In this document: piece by piece, positions 24,739 to 34,004 of the stretch
How positions within the stretch are numbered: the first letter of the stretch is position 1
Layout: each line of letters opens with the position of its first letter
NCBI GenBank assembly: GCA_035318985.1
Contig: DATHDP010000085.1
Location: 1 to 55,050 of the forward strand
Direction of reading: 5' to 3'
DNA length: 55,050 bases
From: VBAS01 sp035318985
GTDB taxonomy: Bacteria > Bacteroidota > Bacteroidia > Chitinophagales > Chitinophagaceae
Program-made: the position numbers and the translations under genes
The notes under the pieces: generated by a model
The model's database searches: none
The model's input: only the letters and a program-made list of their open reading frames with translations
Told to the model about the DNA's origin: nothing

Positions 24739-27700
24739 ATGAGTGTACAGGCTTTGCTGAATGGTTTCATTAACTCCCCCCGTCTTTTTCAATTGGCGGA
24801 CAGGCTTTCTTTTGCCCAAACTCAAAAAATATACCTTGAAAACCTGCGGGGAAGCTCACCTGAATTTTTCAGCGCTGCCATATTTGAACATCCTTCCTGC
24901 TCACAGTTTAATCACCTTATCGTATTAAATGATGCCGAAGATGCCGCATATTTTCATAACACGTTGGAAAATCTGACGGGGGCGCTGGACATTTTTTATT
25001 TCCCGGCTTCGTTTAAACAACGAAAAAATTTCAGTTTGCTGAATAGCAGCCATGTGATGTTGAGAACTGAAGCGTTAACAAAAATAGCTTCGCAATTGAA
25101 TACAACGGGTACGGTAAATAAAAAAGTGCTTGTTGCCTACCCCGAAGCCTTGTTTGAAAAAGTGGTGGTTTCAAATACGCTTTCTTCTAATATTATTTTT
25201 ATAAAAAATGGTGATACACTTGATACGGGCTCATTACTATTAAAACTTGCCGATTTCGGTTTTGAAAGGACGGATTTTGTGTATGAGCCAGGTCAGTTCG
25301 CCATTCGCGGGGGTATTCTTGATATTTATTCTTTCGGAAATGAAAAACCTTATCGTGTCGAGCTTTTTGGAAATGAGGTTGATTCTATCAGGATCATTGA
25401 TCCGGAAACGCAATTAAGCGAAAGAAAATTATTGCAGGTAAGTATTATCCCAAATATCGAAACGCAATTTGTTGATAAAGAAAAAATTTCGTTGCTTGAT
25501 TTTTTGCCGGAAAATACGATCGTCTGGATACGTGATGAAGAACTGGTTTATAAAAAACTGAAAGATTCTGAAGAGGAATTAGAATATTTTTTTGAAAATA
25601 AAGGTCAGGATCAAAAGATAAAAGACAATGTTGATCAATCATCACAAGTAAATTTTACCCAGGCAGATTTTATTTCATCCAATGATCTTGAAAAACAAAT
25701 TGAAAAGCGTTCTTGTGTTTTCTTTGGCGACGAACCGGTCAATCGAACTTCCGTTTTTACTTTGCAATCAAACACTCTTATTCAGCCGGCATTTAATCGT
25801 CGGTTTGATCTGCTGATACAAGATCTGAAGAATTGGGAACAAAAAGGATTTGATGTTTACCTGTTTGCAGAAAATCCAAAACAATTAGAAAGATTGCGAA
25901 TCATTTTTGAAGATCTGAAATCAGATATTGTCTTTAACCCCATTACTGCTTCTATTCATGAAGGATTTATAAACGAAGACCTGAAGGTTGTTTGCTATAC
26001 GGACCATGAAATATTTCAACGATATCATAAGTACCGGGTAAAACAGGCTTATAATAAAAGCAAAGCATTAACATTAAGAACACTTCGCGAATTGCAACCG
26101 GGGGATTTTGTAACACATATTGATCATGGGGTTGGCACTTTTAGCGGCCTGCAGAAAATTGAAGTGAACGGAAGATTGCAGGAAGCAGTAAGAATTATTT
26201 ACAAAGACAGTGATATTCTTTACGTCAATATCAATTCACTCCATAAGATTGCTAAATACACAGGTAAGGAAGGAACAGTGCCCAAAGTAAATAAGCTTGG
26301 AAGTGATGTATGGAACAAGTTAAAAGATAAAACAAAGGCAAAGGTCAAAGAGATCGCATTTGACCTAATTAAACTTTATGCCAGCCGAAAAGCACAACAA
26401 GGTTTTCAGCATACACCAGATAATTACCTGCAAACAGAATTGGAGGCTTCCTTTATTTATGAAGACACACCGGACCAAGGTAAAGCAACCGCTGATGTAA
26501 AGAAAGACATGGAATCGGCTTCACCAATGGATAGATTGGTTTGCGGCGATGTTGGTTTTGGAAAAACAGAAATTGCTATTCGTGCAGCATTTAAAACTTG
26601 TATCGATGGTAAGCAGGCCGCCATATTGGTGCCGACAACTATTCTTGCTTTTCAGCATTATAAGACGTTTAGTGAGCGGTTAAAAGATTTTCCCGTAACC
26701 GTTGATTATATCAATCGCTTTAAATCAGCAAAGGAGAAAAAAGAAACACTGAAAAAATTAGAAGAAGGAAAGATCGAAATAATCATCGGCACACATGCAT
26801 TGCTTGGAAAAGAAGTGAAATATAAGGACCTGGGTTTGCTTGTTATTGATGAAGAACAGAAGTTTGGAGTTGGTCACAAAGAGAAAATAAAAACTATTAA
26901 AACTACAGTTGATTGTTTGACATTAACAGCAACGCCAATTCCAAGAACATTGCAGTTTTCATTAATGGGGGCAAGGGATCTGAGCATTATTAATACTCCG
27001 CCGCCAAACAGGCAGCCAATCCAAACTGAACTACATGCTTATAATGAAGACCTGATCCGTGATGCGATCTATTATGAAACTGAAAGAGGTGGCCAGATCT
27101 TTTTTATTTATAATCGGGTGCAGAGTTTACCGGAAATGGCCAATATCATCCAGGCATTGTGTCCTGATCTAAGTATTGGTATTGCGCATGGTCAAATGGA
27201 AGGACATGAACTGGAAAAACATATTCTTGATTTTATTGATAGAAAGTATGATGTACTTGTTTGCACCAATATTGTCGAAAGCGGTGTCGATATTCCAAAT
27301 GTGAATACAATCATAGTGAACAATGCCCATCAGTTTGGTCTAAGCGATCTGCATCAATTAAGAGGAAGGGTAGGACGTAGTAATAAAAAAGCATTTTGTT
27401 ATTTGTTGTCGCCGCCCATGAGCACATTGCCTGATGATTCAAGAAAAAGATTGCAAACCTTGGAGCAGCATAGTGAGCTCGGTAGCGGTTTTCAAATTGC
27501 AATGCGTGATCTTGATATTCGTGGCGCCGGTAATATGCTTGGTGGTGAGCAAAGTGGTTTTATGGCAGATATTGGTTTTGAAACCTACCAGAAGATCCTG
27601 GATGAAGCAATACGTGAATTAAAAAGAACAGAATTCAAAGAATTATTCAAGGAAGAAATTTCAAAACAGGATGATTTTGTGCAGGATTGTACCATTGACA

Positions 27701-28140
27701 CCGATCTTGAGATCTTAATACCCGATGATTATGTGGAAAGCATCACAGAGAGATTATCGTTATACCAACGATTGGATAATTCGGAAACAGAGGAAGAATT
27801 GCAATTAATGGCAGAAGAAATGAAAGATCGGTTTGGTGATTTGCCGCAGCCGGTGAACGATCTTTTCGTTACTGTTCGTTGCCGTAAACTGGCAGTTGAA
27901 CTCGGCTTTGAAAAAATGAGTTTAAAGGATGAAACACTTCGGTGTTATTTTATCAATAGACCCGATTCTCCTTATTTTGAGTCACAAACTTTTCAGCAGA
28001 TTCTTTCGTTTATACAAACAGGGACCAATAAGGCCAAGTTGAAGCAAAGCGGCAGGTTATTTAGCATGATAGTCAATAATGTAAAATCGATGGAAGAAAT
28101 GCACCGGTTCCTTGATTCAATGCACCGGTTTTGCCTTTAA
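24739..28140 (+). CDS. mfd: Transcription-repair coupling factor
   Basis: 1133 residues. UvrB-homology region about 130-260; RNA-polymerase-interaction domain about 450-520 (LQPGDFVTHIDHGVGTFSGL); SF2 translocase about 570-950 with Walker A GDVGFGKTE (602-610), DEEQKFG (704-710), TATPIPRTLQ, and motif VI QLRGRVGRS; C-terminal TRCF domain about 990-1090 that autoinhibits UvrA binding. It removes stalled RNA polymerase and recruits UvrA at lesions. It is divergent from the T9SS protein across 95 bases. A TATTTTTG lies 8 bases before the ATG, too close for a normal leader. Confidence 0.97.
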   Translation: MSVQALLNGFINSPRLFQLADRLSFAQTQKIYLENLRGSSPEFFSAAIFEHPSCSQFNHLIVLNDAEDAAYFHNTLENLTGALDIFYFPASFKQRKNFSLLNSSHVMLRTEALTKIASQLNTTGTVNKKVLVAYPEALFEKVVVSNTLSSNIIFIKNGDTLDTGSLLLKLADFGFERTDFVYEPGQFAIRGGILDIYSFGNEKPYRVELFGNEVDSIRIIDPETQLSERKLLQVSIIPNIETQFVDKEKISLLDFLPENTIVWIRDEELVYKKLKDSEEELEYFFENKGQDQKIKDNVDQSSQVNFTQADFISSNDLEKQIEKRSCVFFGDEPVNRTSVFTLQSNTLIQPAFNRRFDLLIQDLKNWEQKGFDVYLFAENPKQLERLRIIFEDLKSDIVFNPITASIHEGFINEDLKVVCYTDHEIFQRYHKYRVKQAYNKSKALTLRTLRELQPGDFVTHIDHGVGTFSGLQKIEVNGRLQEAVRIIYKDSDILYVNINSLHKIAKYTGKEGTVPKVNKLGSDVWNKLKDKTKAKVKEIAFDLIKLYASRKAQQGFQHTPDNYLQTELEASFIYEDTPDQGKATADVKKDMESASPMDRLVCGDVGFGKTEIAIRAAFKTCIDGKQAAILVPTTILAFQHYKTFSERLKDFPVTVDYINRFKSAKEKKETLKKLEEGKIEIIIGTHALLGKEVKYKDLGLLVIDEEQKFGVGHKEKIKTIKTTVDCLTLTATPIPRTLQFSLMGARDLSIINTPPPNRQPIQTELHAYNEDLIRDAIYYETERGGQIFFIYNRVQSLPEMANIIQALCPDLSIGIAHGQMEGHELEKHILDFIDRKYDVLVCTNIVESGVDIPNVNTIIVNNAHQFGLSDLHQLRGRVGRSNKKAFCYLLSPPMSTLPDDSRKRLQTLEQHSELGSGFQIAMRDLDIRGAGNMLGGEQSGFMADIGFETYQKILDEAIRELKRTEFKELFKEEISKQDDFVQDCTIDTDLEILIPDDYVESITERLSLYQRLDNSETEEELQLMAEEMKDRFGDLPQPVNDLFVTVRCRKLAVELGFEKMSLKDETLRCYFINRPDSPYFESQTFQQILSFIQTGTNKAKLKQSGRLFSMIVNNVKSMEEMHRFLDSMHRFCL

Positions 28141-28246
28141 CGCAAATAGAGGGAAAACTTGAAATGTGATTTACCAACGACAGATTAGTAAATCCTACCC
28201 GTTTTATTTACACAAATGTGTTAATTTTAAAAGCATAAATCTGGCT

Positions 28247-31200
28247 ATGAGAATCCATCCAATTCCTTTCACCATCCTACTTTGTCTTTTTTCTATTTTT
28301 TCTTTTTCACAGAGAGACACAAGCTATGCATTGCAGCTTCGCAGCGGTAAAATTTTTACTGAAAAAAACATTACACAAGAAAAAGTAAAAACTTTTACTG
28401 AGCAATTGCAAAAAATAAACGGAAAGGCGTTTGCTGTTTTACAGTTTGACCAACTGCCTTCAGAAACAAGTAAGCAAGAGCTTGCCGCTTCAGGGATCCA
28501 ATTGCTTGAATACATTTCCGGAAATGCGTATACAATTTGCATTACAAAAAGTATAGACCATGCAATTTTACAGAAAGAAGGAGCCAGATCAATTTTTGAA
28601 TTGTCGCCTGTTCAAAAGATGCATCCAGCAATGGCAAAAGGAATTTTTCCATCATGGGCAATAAAAACACCTGGTATGGTTGATGTATGGATCAGTTTTC
28701 CGAAATCAATTTCTTTCGACGAAATAAAAGGTTTGCTTAGACAAAATAATATTGAGATCACTTCAACTCAATACAGTCGGTATCATGTTATTGGGTTAAG
28801 AATAATTCGTAACCGGCTTAATGAAATTGCTTCATTTCCTTTTATCGAATACATTGAACCTGCACCACATGGCGATCAAAAATTGAATTATATCGCAAAG
28901 CAAAATTCAAGAGGAAGTCTTTTAAACAGCGCAATAGGAGTTGGTGGATATAATTTAAAAGGCGATGGGATTGTAATAGGTATTGATGATGATTCGGATC
29001 CGCAATACCATGTTGATTTTACCGGCAGAATTATTGATTTTGGACCAGCGGGTTATTTCTATCATGGCACACACGTACATGGCACTATTGGCGGTGGCGG
29101 TATTGTTGGTGAACAATATGCGGGCTATGCGCCAAAATCAACTTTAATTACACAAAACCTTTCGGGTATCATCAGCAATGCATCAACTTATGTTACAGAT
29201 CATGGAATGGTTCTTACGAATAATTCCTATGGTGATGTAACTGGCGATTGTGATTACATGGGTTATTATGACTTGCAAAGTCGCGTACTTGATCAGATGG
29301 CAATTGATCTTCCAAATCTTGAGAATGTTTTTGCTTCAGGTAATGATGGTGGCTTATCCTGTTTGAATTACCCTTCTGCTTTTCGCACAGTGTTGAGCGG
29401 TTATCAATCTGCAAAAAATGTTTTGACTATTGGCGCTACAGACAGGACAGGAGTTGTTACTTCTTTTTCAAGTCGAGGCCCGGTTAAAGATGGACGAACA
29501 AAACCAGAGTTAATGGCAGATGGTTTTTTTACTATATCGACAGTAAATACCCCAGATGATGGTTATGGACCGCAACAAGGAACAAGTATGTCTGCTCCCG
29601 CAGTTACTGGCGGTCTTGCTTTGCTTTATGAAAAATACCGTTTGCAGCATAGCGGTGCTAACCCGAAAAATGGTTTAATGAAGGCATTGATTTGTAATGG
29701 AGGCACTGATCTTGGGAATCCCGGTCCTGATTATACTTATGGTTTTGGATGGATGAATTTGTTGCGTTCAGTTGATATGTTGAGCAACAACCGTTATTAT
29801 ATTTCAACGATAAATAATGGCGGCAACAATCCGCATTCAATTTCAATACCTGCTAATACGGCCCAACTTAAAGTAACATTGTATTGGAATGATCCTGCCG
29901 CTGTAGTGTTTGCATCACAAGCATTGGTAAATGATCTTGATCTTGAAATTACCTTGCCGTCAATTGCTTTGCCCTATAAATTAGACACGATACCTGCCAA
30001 TGTAAATAACAATGCAACAAAAGCAGCAGACCATATCAATAATATTGAACAGATAGTAATTGATAATCCTACAAATACAACTTATACCGTTAATATAAGA
30101 GGAACCGCAGTTGCTTCAGGCATTCAAGAATATTTTTTAGTGTATGATGTTCTACCAATTGAAACCAAAATTGTTTATCCGATCGGAAATGAAACACTAG
30201 TGCCTGGTGAAACAGAAACTATTCAATGGGAGTCTTACGGTGGTTCTTCAAATACTTTTTTGGTTGAATATTTTGATGGAAGCAGTTGGAATACTATCAA
30301 TGCAGCGGTTGCTGCAAATGTTCGCCGGCTTGATTGGGTGGTACCGGCAATACCGACATCACAGGCATTTATAAGGATTACAAAAAATACAACGGCGCAG
30401 GTTAGCACCAGTGGAGTATTCACGATTCTTGGAATACCGACTTTATCATTGTCATCAACTCAATGCGAAGGATATTTTGCATTTGACTGGACGGCAGTCG
30501 CAGGGGCAATTGATTACGAAGTTTTCCAGTTACAGGGAACTGAAATGATTTCAATAGGAACAACTGCATCGACAAACTACACATTAAGTGGTTTGTCGTC
30601 CTCCGCTGAATATTGGGTTACTGTTTGTGCAAGATTAGGTGGACAACGCGGAAGAAAAGCATTTGCAATAAAACGTATTCCAAATTCGGGAACATGCGCC
30701 GGGGCTATTTCTAATAATGATCTAAAAATTGATTCGATCATTGCGCCGGTCTATGGAAGGTTAAATACTTCCACAGCATTAACAGCTGCCACTACAGTTT
30801 CTGCGAGAATTAAAAATTTGGATGATGCAAATGTTACAAGTTTGAAAATGCGTTATTATGTCGGCGGAACATTAATAGTAGAAGACCTGATATCAACAAC
30901 AATAACCCCAGGAAATACATATTCACATAATTTTTCTTTGCCTTATAATTTTTCATCCGTAGGTAATTATATTTTAAAAGTTGAAGTTGAGAATATTACC
31001 GGTGTTGATCCTGTAAATGCTAATAATTCAATTACTGATACAGTACGCCAGTTGAATAATGATCCAATTACATTTCCATTTATTGATAAACTTGAAACAG
31101 CCACTTCCCATCAATATTATAAAAATCGGTTTGGTGTAGATGGTATTGATCGTTATGATTTTACCAATACAGATCCATTTGGAAGATTGAGCACTTTTCT

Positions 31201-33631
31201 AAGCAGTGGCATGGCATACTCAGGTTCCAAGTCACTTATTATGGATTTTAATGGATGGAACGGCGGAGTAGGCAGCAACAATTTTGTTTACGGTACTTAT
31301 AATTTAAATGGAGTAAATGCTGCAGTCAAAGATATGCGATTGGATTTCCAATTTAAATCACATGGCGATAGTGTTGTAAATGCAAACAATAAAATTTGGA
31401 TACGGGGCGATGATACAAAACCATGGGTAGAGGCGTTCACACTTTCTTCAAATGGAAATATTCCCGGTGTATTTAAGCGTTCTCAAAGTATTGAGTTATC
31501 TGACTTGTTAATTGCTGCCTCTCAGAATTTCAGCAGCAGCTTCCAGGTTCGTTTTGGCCAATTTGGAATTGTTCGTATCAATGACAATAATGGTTTCCAG
31601 GGTCATAATTTTGATGATATAAGAATTTATGAAGCTATTGATGATATACAACTCAAAACAATTGATGAACCATTAACCAATAAGTGTGGTTTATCGAATG
31701 CAGAAACAGTAAAGGTTACGATCAGAAATGCTTCATCAAATACAATTAGCAATATTCCAATAAGAATGGTAGTGGACGGCGGCACACCTGTTATTGAAAC
31801 GCTTACTGTTCCACTTGGTCCAGATGCAAGTACACAATATACATTTACAGCAAAGGCGGATCTATCAGCTTTAGGAGATCATACTATTGTGATCAATGTA
31901 CAATACGGGACCGACAATTTTAGGGATAATGATACATTAACCTTACACATTTTTAATGCGCCGCTGATCACCACATTCCCTTACATAGAAAACTTTGAAA
32001 TAAATAATGGCTATTGGCGCAGCTCAGGAATTAATAACTCATGGGAATATGGAATACCTGCTGCTGCTAAAATAAATAAGGCTGCTAGTGGTAGTAAGGT
32101 CTGGAAGACAAACCTTACGGGTAATTATAAAAGCAACGAGAAATCTTATCTCTATTCCCCTTGTTACAATATTGCGGGAATGACAAATCCTACACTGAGT
32201 TTGAATATTGCGCTTGATCTCGAAGATTGCGGCGGCACTTTATGCGACGGAGTCTATATAGAATACTCCGGAGATGGTAATACATGGTCTCGTTTAGGTA
32301 CCGTAGGAACAGGAACAAATTGGTATAATAGAGCTTATGGAGGCGGAGGCGTTAATAAACTTTGGAGTGTGCAGGATTATACAAGATGGCATGTTGCAAC
32401 AACACCGTTACCAACGGGAGTTCCAACTATTCGATTCAGAATTGTACTTGTATCGGATCCATTTGTAAATTTTGAAGGAGTTGCAATTGATGATGTGCAT
32501 GTATATGACAACACTATGGGAGTTTACGATGGCATTACAATGGCCTCTCCAGCTTCTCAAAATATTCCAGGTGGCACTGCGTGGATAAATTTTGTTTCAG
32601 GAGGTAAGCTTGTTGCATCTGTTCAGCCGAATAATCAAAACCTTGGTAATACAAATGTGCAAGCCTATATAAAAACAGGCGGAGTACGTAATGATGGCAA
32701 ACAATATTATCACGATAGAAGTATAACTATTAAGCCAACAAATATCAGCCTCAGTGATTCAGTTAATGTTCGGTTTTATTTTCTTGATACTGAAACTGAA
32801 AATTTATTGAAAGCCACAGGATGTGCAAGCTGTGCAAAACCATCGATGGTAACAGAATTAGGGATCACTAAATATTCTGATGCCGATGATAATTTTGAAA
32901 ACGGAAATCTTGCTGATGATATACAGGGAACTTTTAATTTCTTAAGTGCAGACTGGAACTATAAAATACCTTTTGATAAAGGCTATTATGTACAATTTAA
33001 AACAAAAGATTTTTCAGAGTTCTGGTTGAATAATGGCGCAGTGAACAGGCAAACGGCGCTATCGGGGATGATAGTAAGTTTTACTGCGCAAAAGAAAGAT
33101 AATAATGATGTTTTAGTTGAGTGGAAAACTTTTTCGGAACAAAATATTGATCATTTTGAGATCGAAGTGGCAAAAGGGGATATTAATTTTCAGAATAATA
33201 TTTTTGAAAAGATCGGACAGGTAATAAGTCCCGGTAATTCAAACTCTGAAAGGTCATATAGCTTTACTGATAACGAAGCAGGGAAATTGGCAATACGATA
33301 TTACCGATTAAAAATCGTGTATAAGGATAACACATTTATTTTTTCTCCAGTACGCCCTGTTATTTTCGATGGTAACATTCAATGGCAAGTATATCCCAAT
33401 CCTTCAAATGGAGAGTATAAGTTTCAATATTATTTGGCACAGAATGATAATATGAATGTTAAGATATATGATGTAAACGGCAGACTGATCAAGCAAATGA
33501 AACTAATTGGAAACGGGTATGTGGAGCAAACGATCATCGATCTTAGATCAGTAAAATTTCCTTCTGGCATATATCTTCTTTCAGCAGTAGCTGGCGAAAA
33601 GAAGTTCAGTATAAAACTGATAAAACATTAA
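28247..33631 (+). CDS. Secreted subtilase (S8) with fibronectin, MAM-like and T9SS sorting domains
   Basis: 1794 residues from the ATG at 28247 (MRIHPIPFTILLCLFSIFSF, a signal peptide); an earlier in-frame ATG at 28166 would bury the signal. A propeptide-like region (about 25-225) precedes the S8 domain with D247 in IGIDDDSD, H273 in YHGTHVHG, oxyanion N366 in ASGNDGG and S447 in GTSMSAP, so the triad is intact. Then come a beta-sandwich, a fibronectin III-like domain (about 740-825), CARDB-like modules, a jelly-roll/MAM-like domain (about 1235-1420), and a C-terminal sorting domain with VYPNPSNGEYKF. A surface or released protease exported by T9SS. A terminator follows directly. Confidence 0.92.
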   Translation: MRIHPIPFTILLCLFSIFSFSQRDTSYALQLRSGKIFTEKNITQEKVKTFTEQLQKINGKAFAVLQFDQLPSETSKQELAASGIQLLEYISGNAYTICITKSIDHAILQKEGARSIFELSPVQKMHPAMAKGIFPSWAIKTPGMVDVWISFPKSISFDEIKGLLRQNNIEITSTQYSRYHVIGLRIIRNRLNEIASFPFIEYIEPAPHGDQKLNYIAKQNSRGSLLNSAIGVGGYNLKGDGIVIGIDDDSDPQYHVDFTGRIIDFGPAGYFYHGTHVHGTIGGGGIVGEQYAGYAPKSTLITQNLSGIISNASTYVTDHGMVLTNNSYGDVTGDCDYMGYYDLQSRVLDQMAIDLPNLENVFASGNDGGLSCLNYPSAFRTVLSGYQSAKNVLTIGATDRTGVVTSFSSRGPVKDGRTKPELMADGFFTISTVNTPDDGYGPQQGTSMSAPAVTGGLALLYEKYRLQHSGANPKNGLMKALICNGGTDLGNPGPDYTYGFGWMNLLRSVDMLSNNRYYISTINNGGNNPHSISIPANTAQLKVTLYWNDPAAVVFASQALVNDLDLEITLPSIALPYKLDTIPANVNNNATKAADHINNIEQIVIDNPTNTTYTVNIRGTAVASGIQEYFLVYDVLPIETKIVYPIGNETLVPGETETIQWESYGGSSNTFLVEYFDGSSWNTINAAVAANVRRLDWVVPAIPTSQAFIRITKNTTAQVSTSGVFTILGIPTLSLSSTQCEGYFAFDWTAVAGAIDYEVFQLQGTEMISIGTTASTNYTLSGLSSSAEYWVTVCARLGGQRGRKAFAIKRIPNSGTCAGAISNNDLKIDSIIAPVYGRLNTSTALTAATTVSARIKNLDDANVTSLKMRYYVGGTLIVEDLISTTITPGNTYSHNFSLPYNFSSVGNYILKVEVENITGVDPVNANNSITDTVRQLNNDPITFPFIDKLETATSHQYYKNRFGVDGIDRYDFTNTDPFGRLSTFLSSGMAYSGSKSLIMDFNGWNGGVGSNNFVYGTYNLNGVNAAVKDMRLDFQFKSHGDSVVNANNKIWIRGDDTKPWVEAFTLSSNGNIPGVFKRSQSIELSDLLIAASQNFSSSFQVRFGQFGIVRINDNNGFQGHNFDDIRIYEAIDDIQLKTIDEPLTNKCGLSNAETVKVTIRNASSNTISNIPIRMVVDGGTPVIETLTVPLGPDASTQYTFTAKADLSALGDHTIVINVQYGTDNFRDNDTLTLHIFNAPLITTFPYIENFEINNGYWRSSGINNSWEYGIPAAAKINKAASGSKVWKTNLTGNYKSNEKSYLYSPCYNIAGMTNPTLSLNIALDLEDCGGTLCDGVYIEYSGDGNTWSRLGTVGTGTNWYNRAYGGGGVNKLWSVQDYTRWHVATTPLPTGVPTIRFRIVLVSDPFVNFEGVAIDDVHVYDNTMGVYDGITMASPASQNIPGGTAWINFVSGGKLVASVQPNNQNLGNTNVQAYIKTGGVRNDGKQYYHDRSITIKPTNISLSDSVNVRFYFLDTETENLLKATGCASCAKPSMVTELGITKYSDADDNFENGNLADDIQGTFNFLSADWNYKIPFDKGYYVQFKTKDFSEFWLNNGAVNRQTALSGMIVSFTAQKKDNNDVLVEWKTFSEQNIDHFEIEVAKGDINFQNNIFEKIGQVISPGNSNSERSYSFTDNEAGKLAIRYYRLKIVYKDNTFIFSPVRPVIFDGNIQWQVYPNPSNGEYKFQYYLAQNDNMNVKIYDVNGRLIKQMKLIGNGYVEQTIIDLRSVKFPSGIYLLSAVAGEKKFSIKLIKH

Positions 33632-33637
33632 TAAAAG

Positions 33638-33663
33638 AAAGGGGCTGAAAAGCCCCTTTACTA
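33638..33663 (+). terminator. Rho-independent terminator after the subtilase gene
   Basis: AAAGGGGCT (33638-33646), GAAA loop, AGCCCCTTT (33651-33659), then ACTATTTT. It starts 7 bases after the stop codon. Confidence 0.88.
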
Positions 33664-33679
33664 TTTTGTTGCTACTAAA

Positions 33680-33883
33680 TTACCATCCTTGTTTTGCAAT
33701 ACCAGCTTTTATGGCCGCCATTGCCTTTTCTTCGTTCACCAAAGTTGTCAGCTTATTTCCTTTGCCATCATGTCCCTGCACCATATAAGCGCCTTTGGCG
33801 GTTTTGGTGATCACGGCATCCATAACTGGAACTCCTTTCTCTTTGGTTTTAACATTGTAGGCTGTAAGTTGTACATCGCTCAT
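33680..33883 (-). CDS. Small conserved hypothetical protein, possible cysteine-free zinc-ribbon derivative
   Basis: 67 residues beginning MSDVQLTAYNVKTKEKG and containing VMDAVITKTAKGAYMVQGHD. The layout resembles the small DUF5679-type zinc ribbon (AYCVKCK ... MKNGRxxxxGxCPxCGTK), but every cysteine position carries another residue (AYNVKT; GHDGKGNK). If homologous, it has lost metal binding. An alanine-rich helix (EEKAMAAIKAGIAKQGW) ends it. No signal peptide. It lies between the subtilase terminator and gyrB's terminator as a single-gene unit. The homology is my inference. Confidence 0.7.
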   Translation of the reverse strand: MSDVQLTAYNVKTKEKGVPVMDAVITKTAKGAYMVQGHDGKGNKLTTLVNEEKAMAAIKAGIAKQGW

Positions 33884-33950
33884 GGTAAATGGGTTTTTTG
33901 ATTAGGAATGCCTGAAATTAGGGATTTTACGCCTTTCGGCATAACCAGAA

Positions 33951-33977
33951 ATAAAAAAGTCCTGTGCAAACAGGACT
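33951..33977 (-). terminator. Rho-independent terminator for gyrB
   Basis: AGTCCTGT (33958-33965) and ACAGGACT (33970-33977) with a 4-base loop. Read leftward it is followed by TTTTTTAT. It lies 27 bases after the gyrB stop. Confidence 0.85.
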
Positions 33978-34004
33978 AATCAATTTATTTATAACGACTT
34001 AAGA

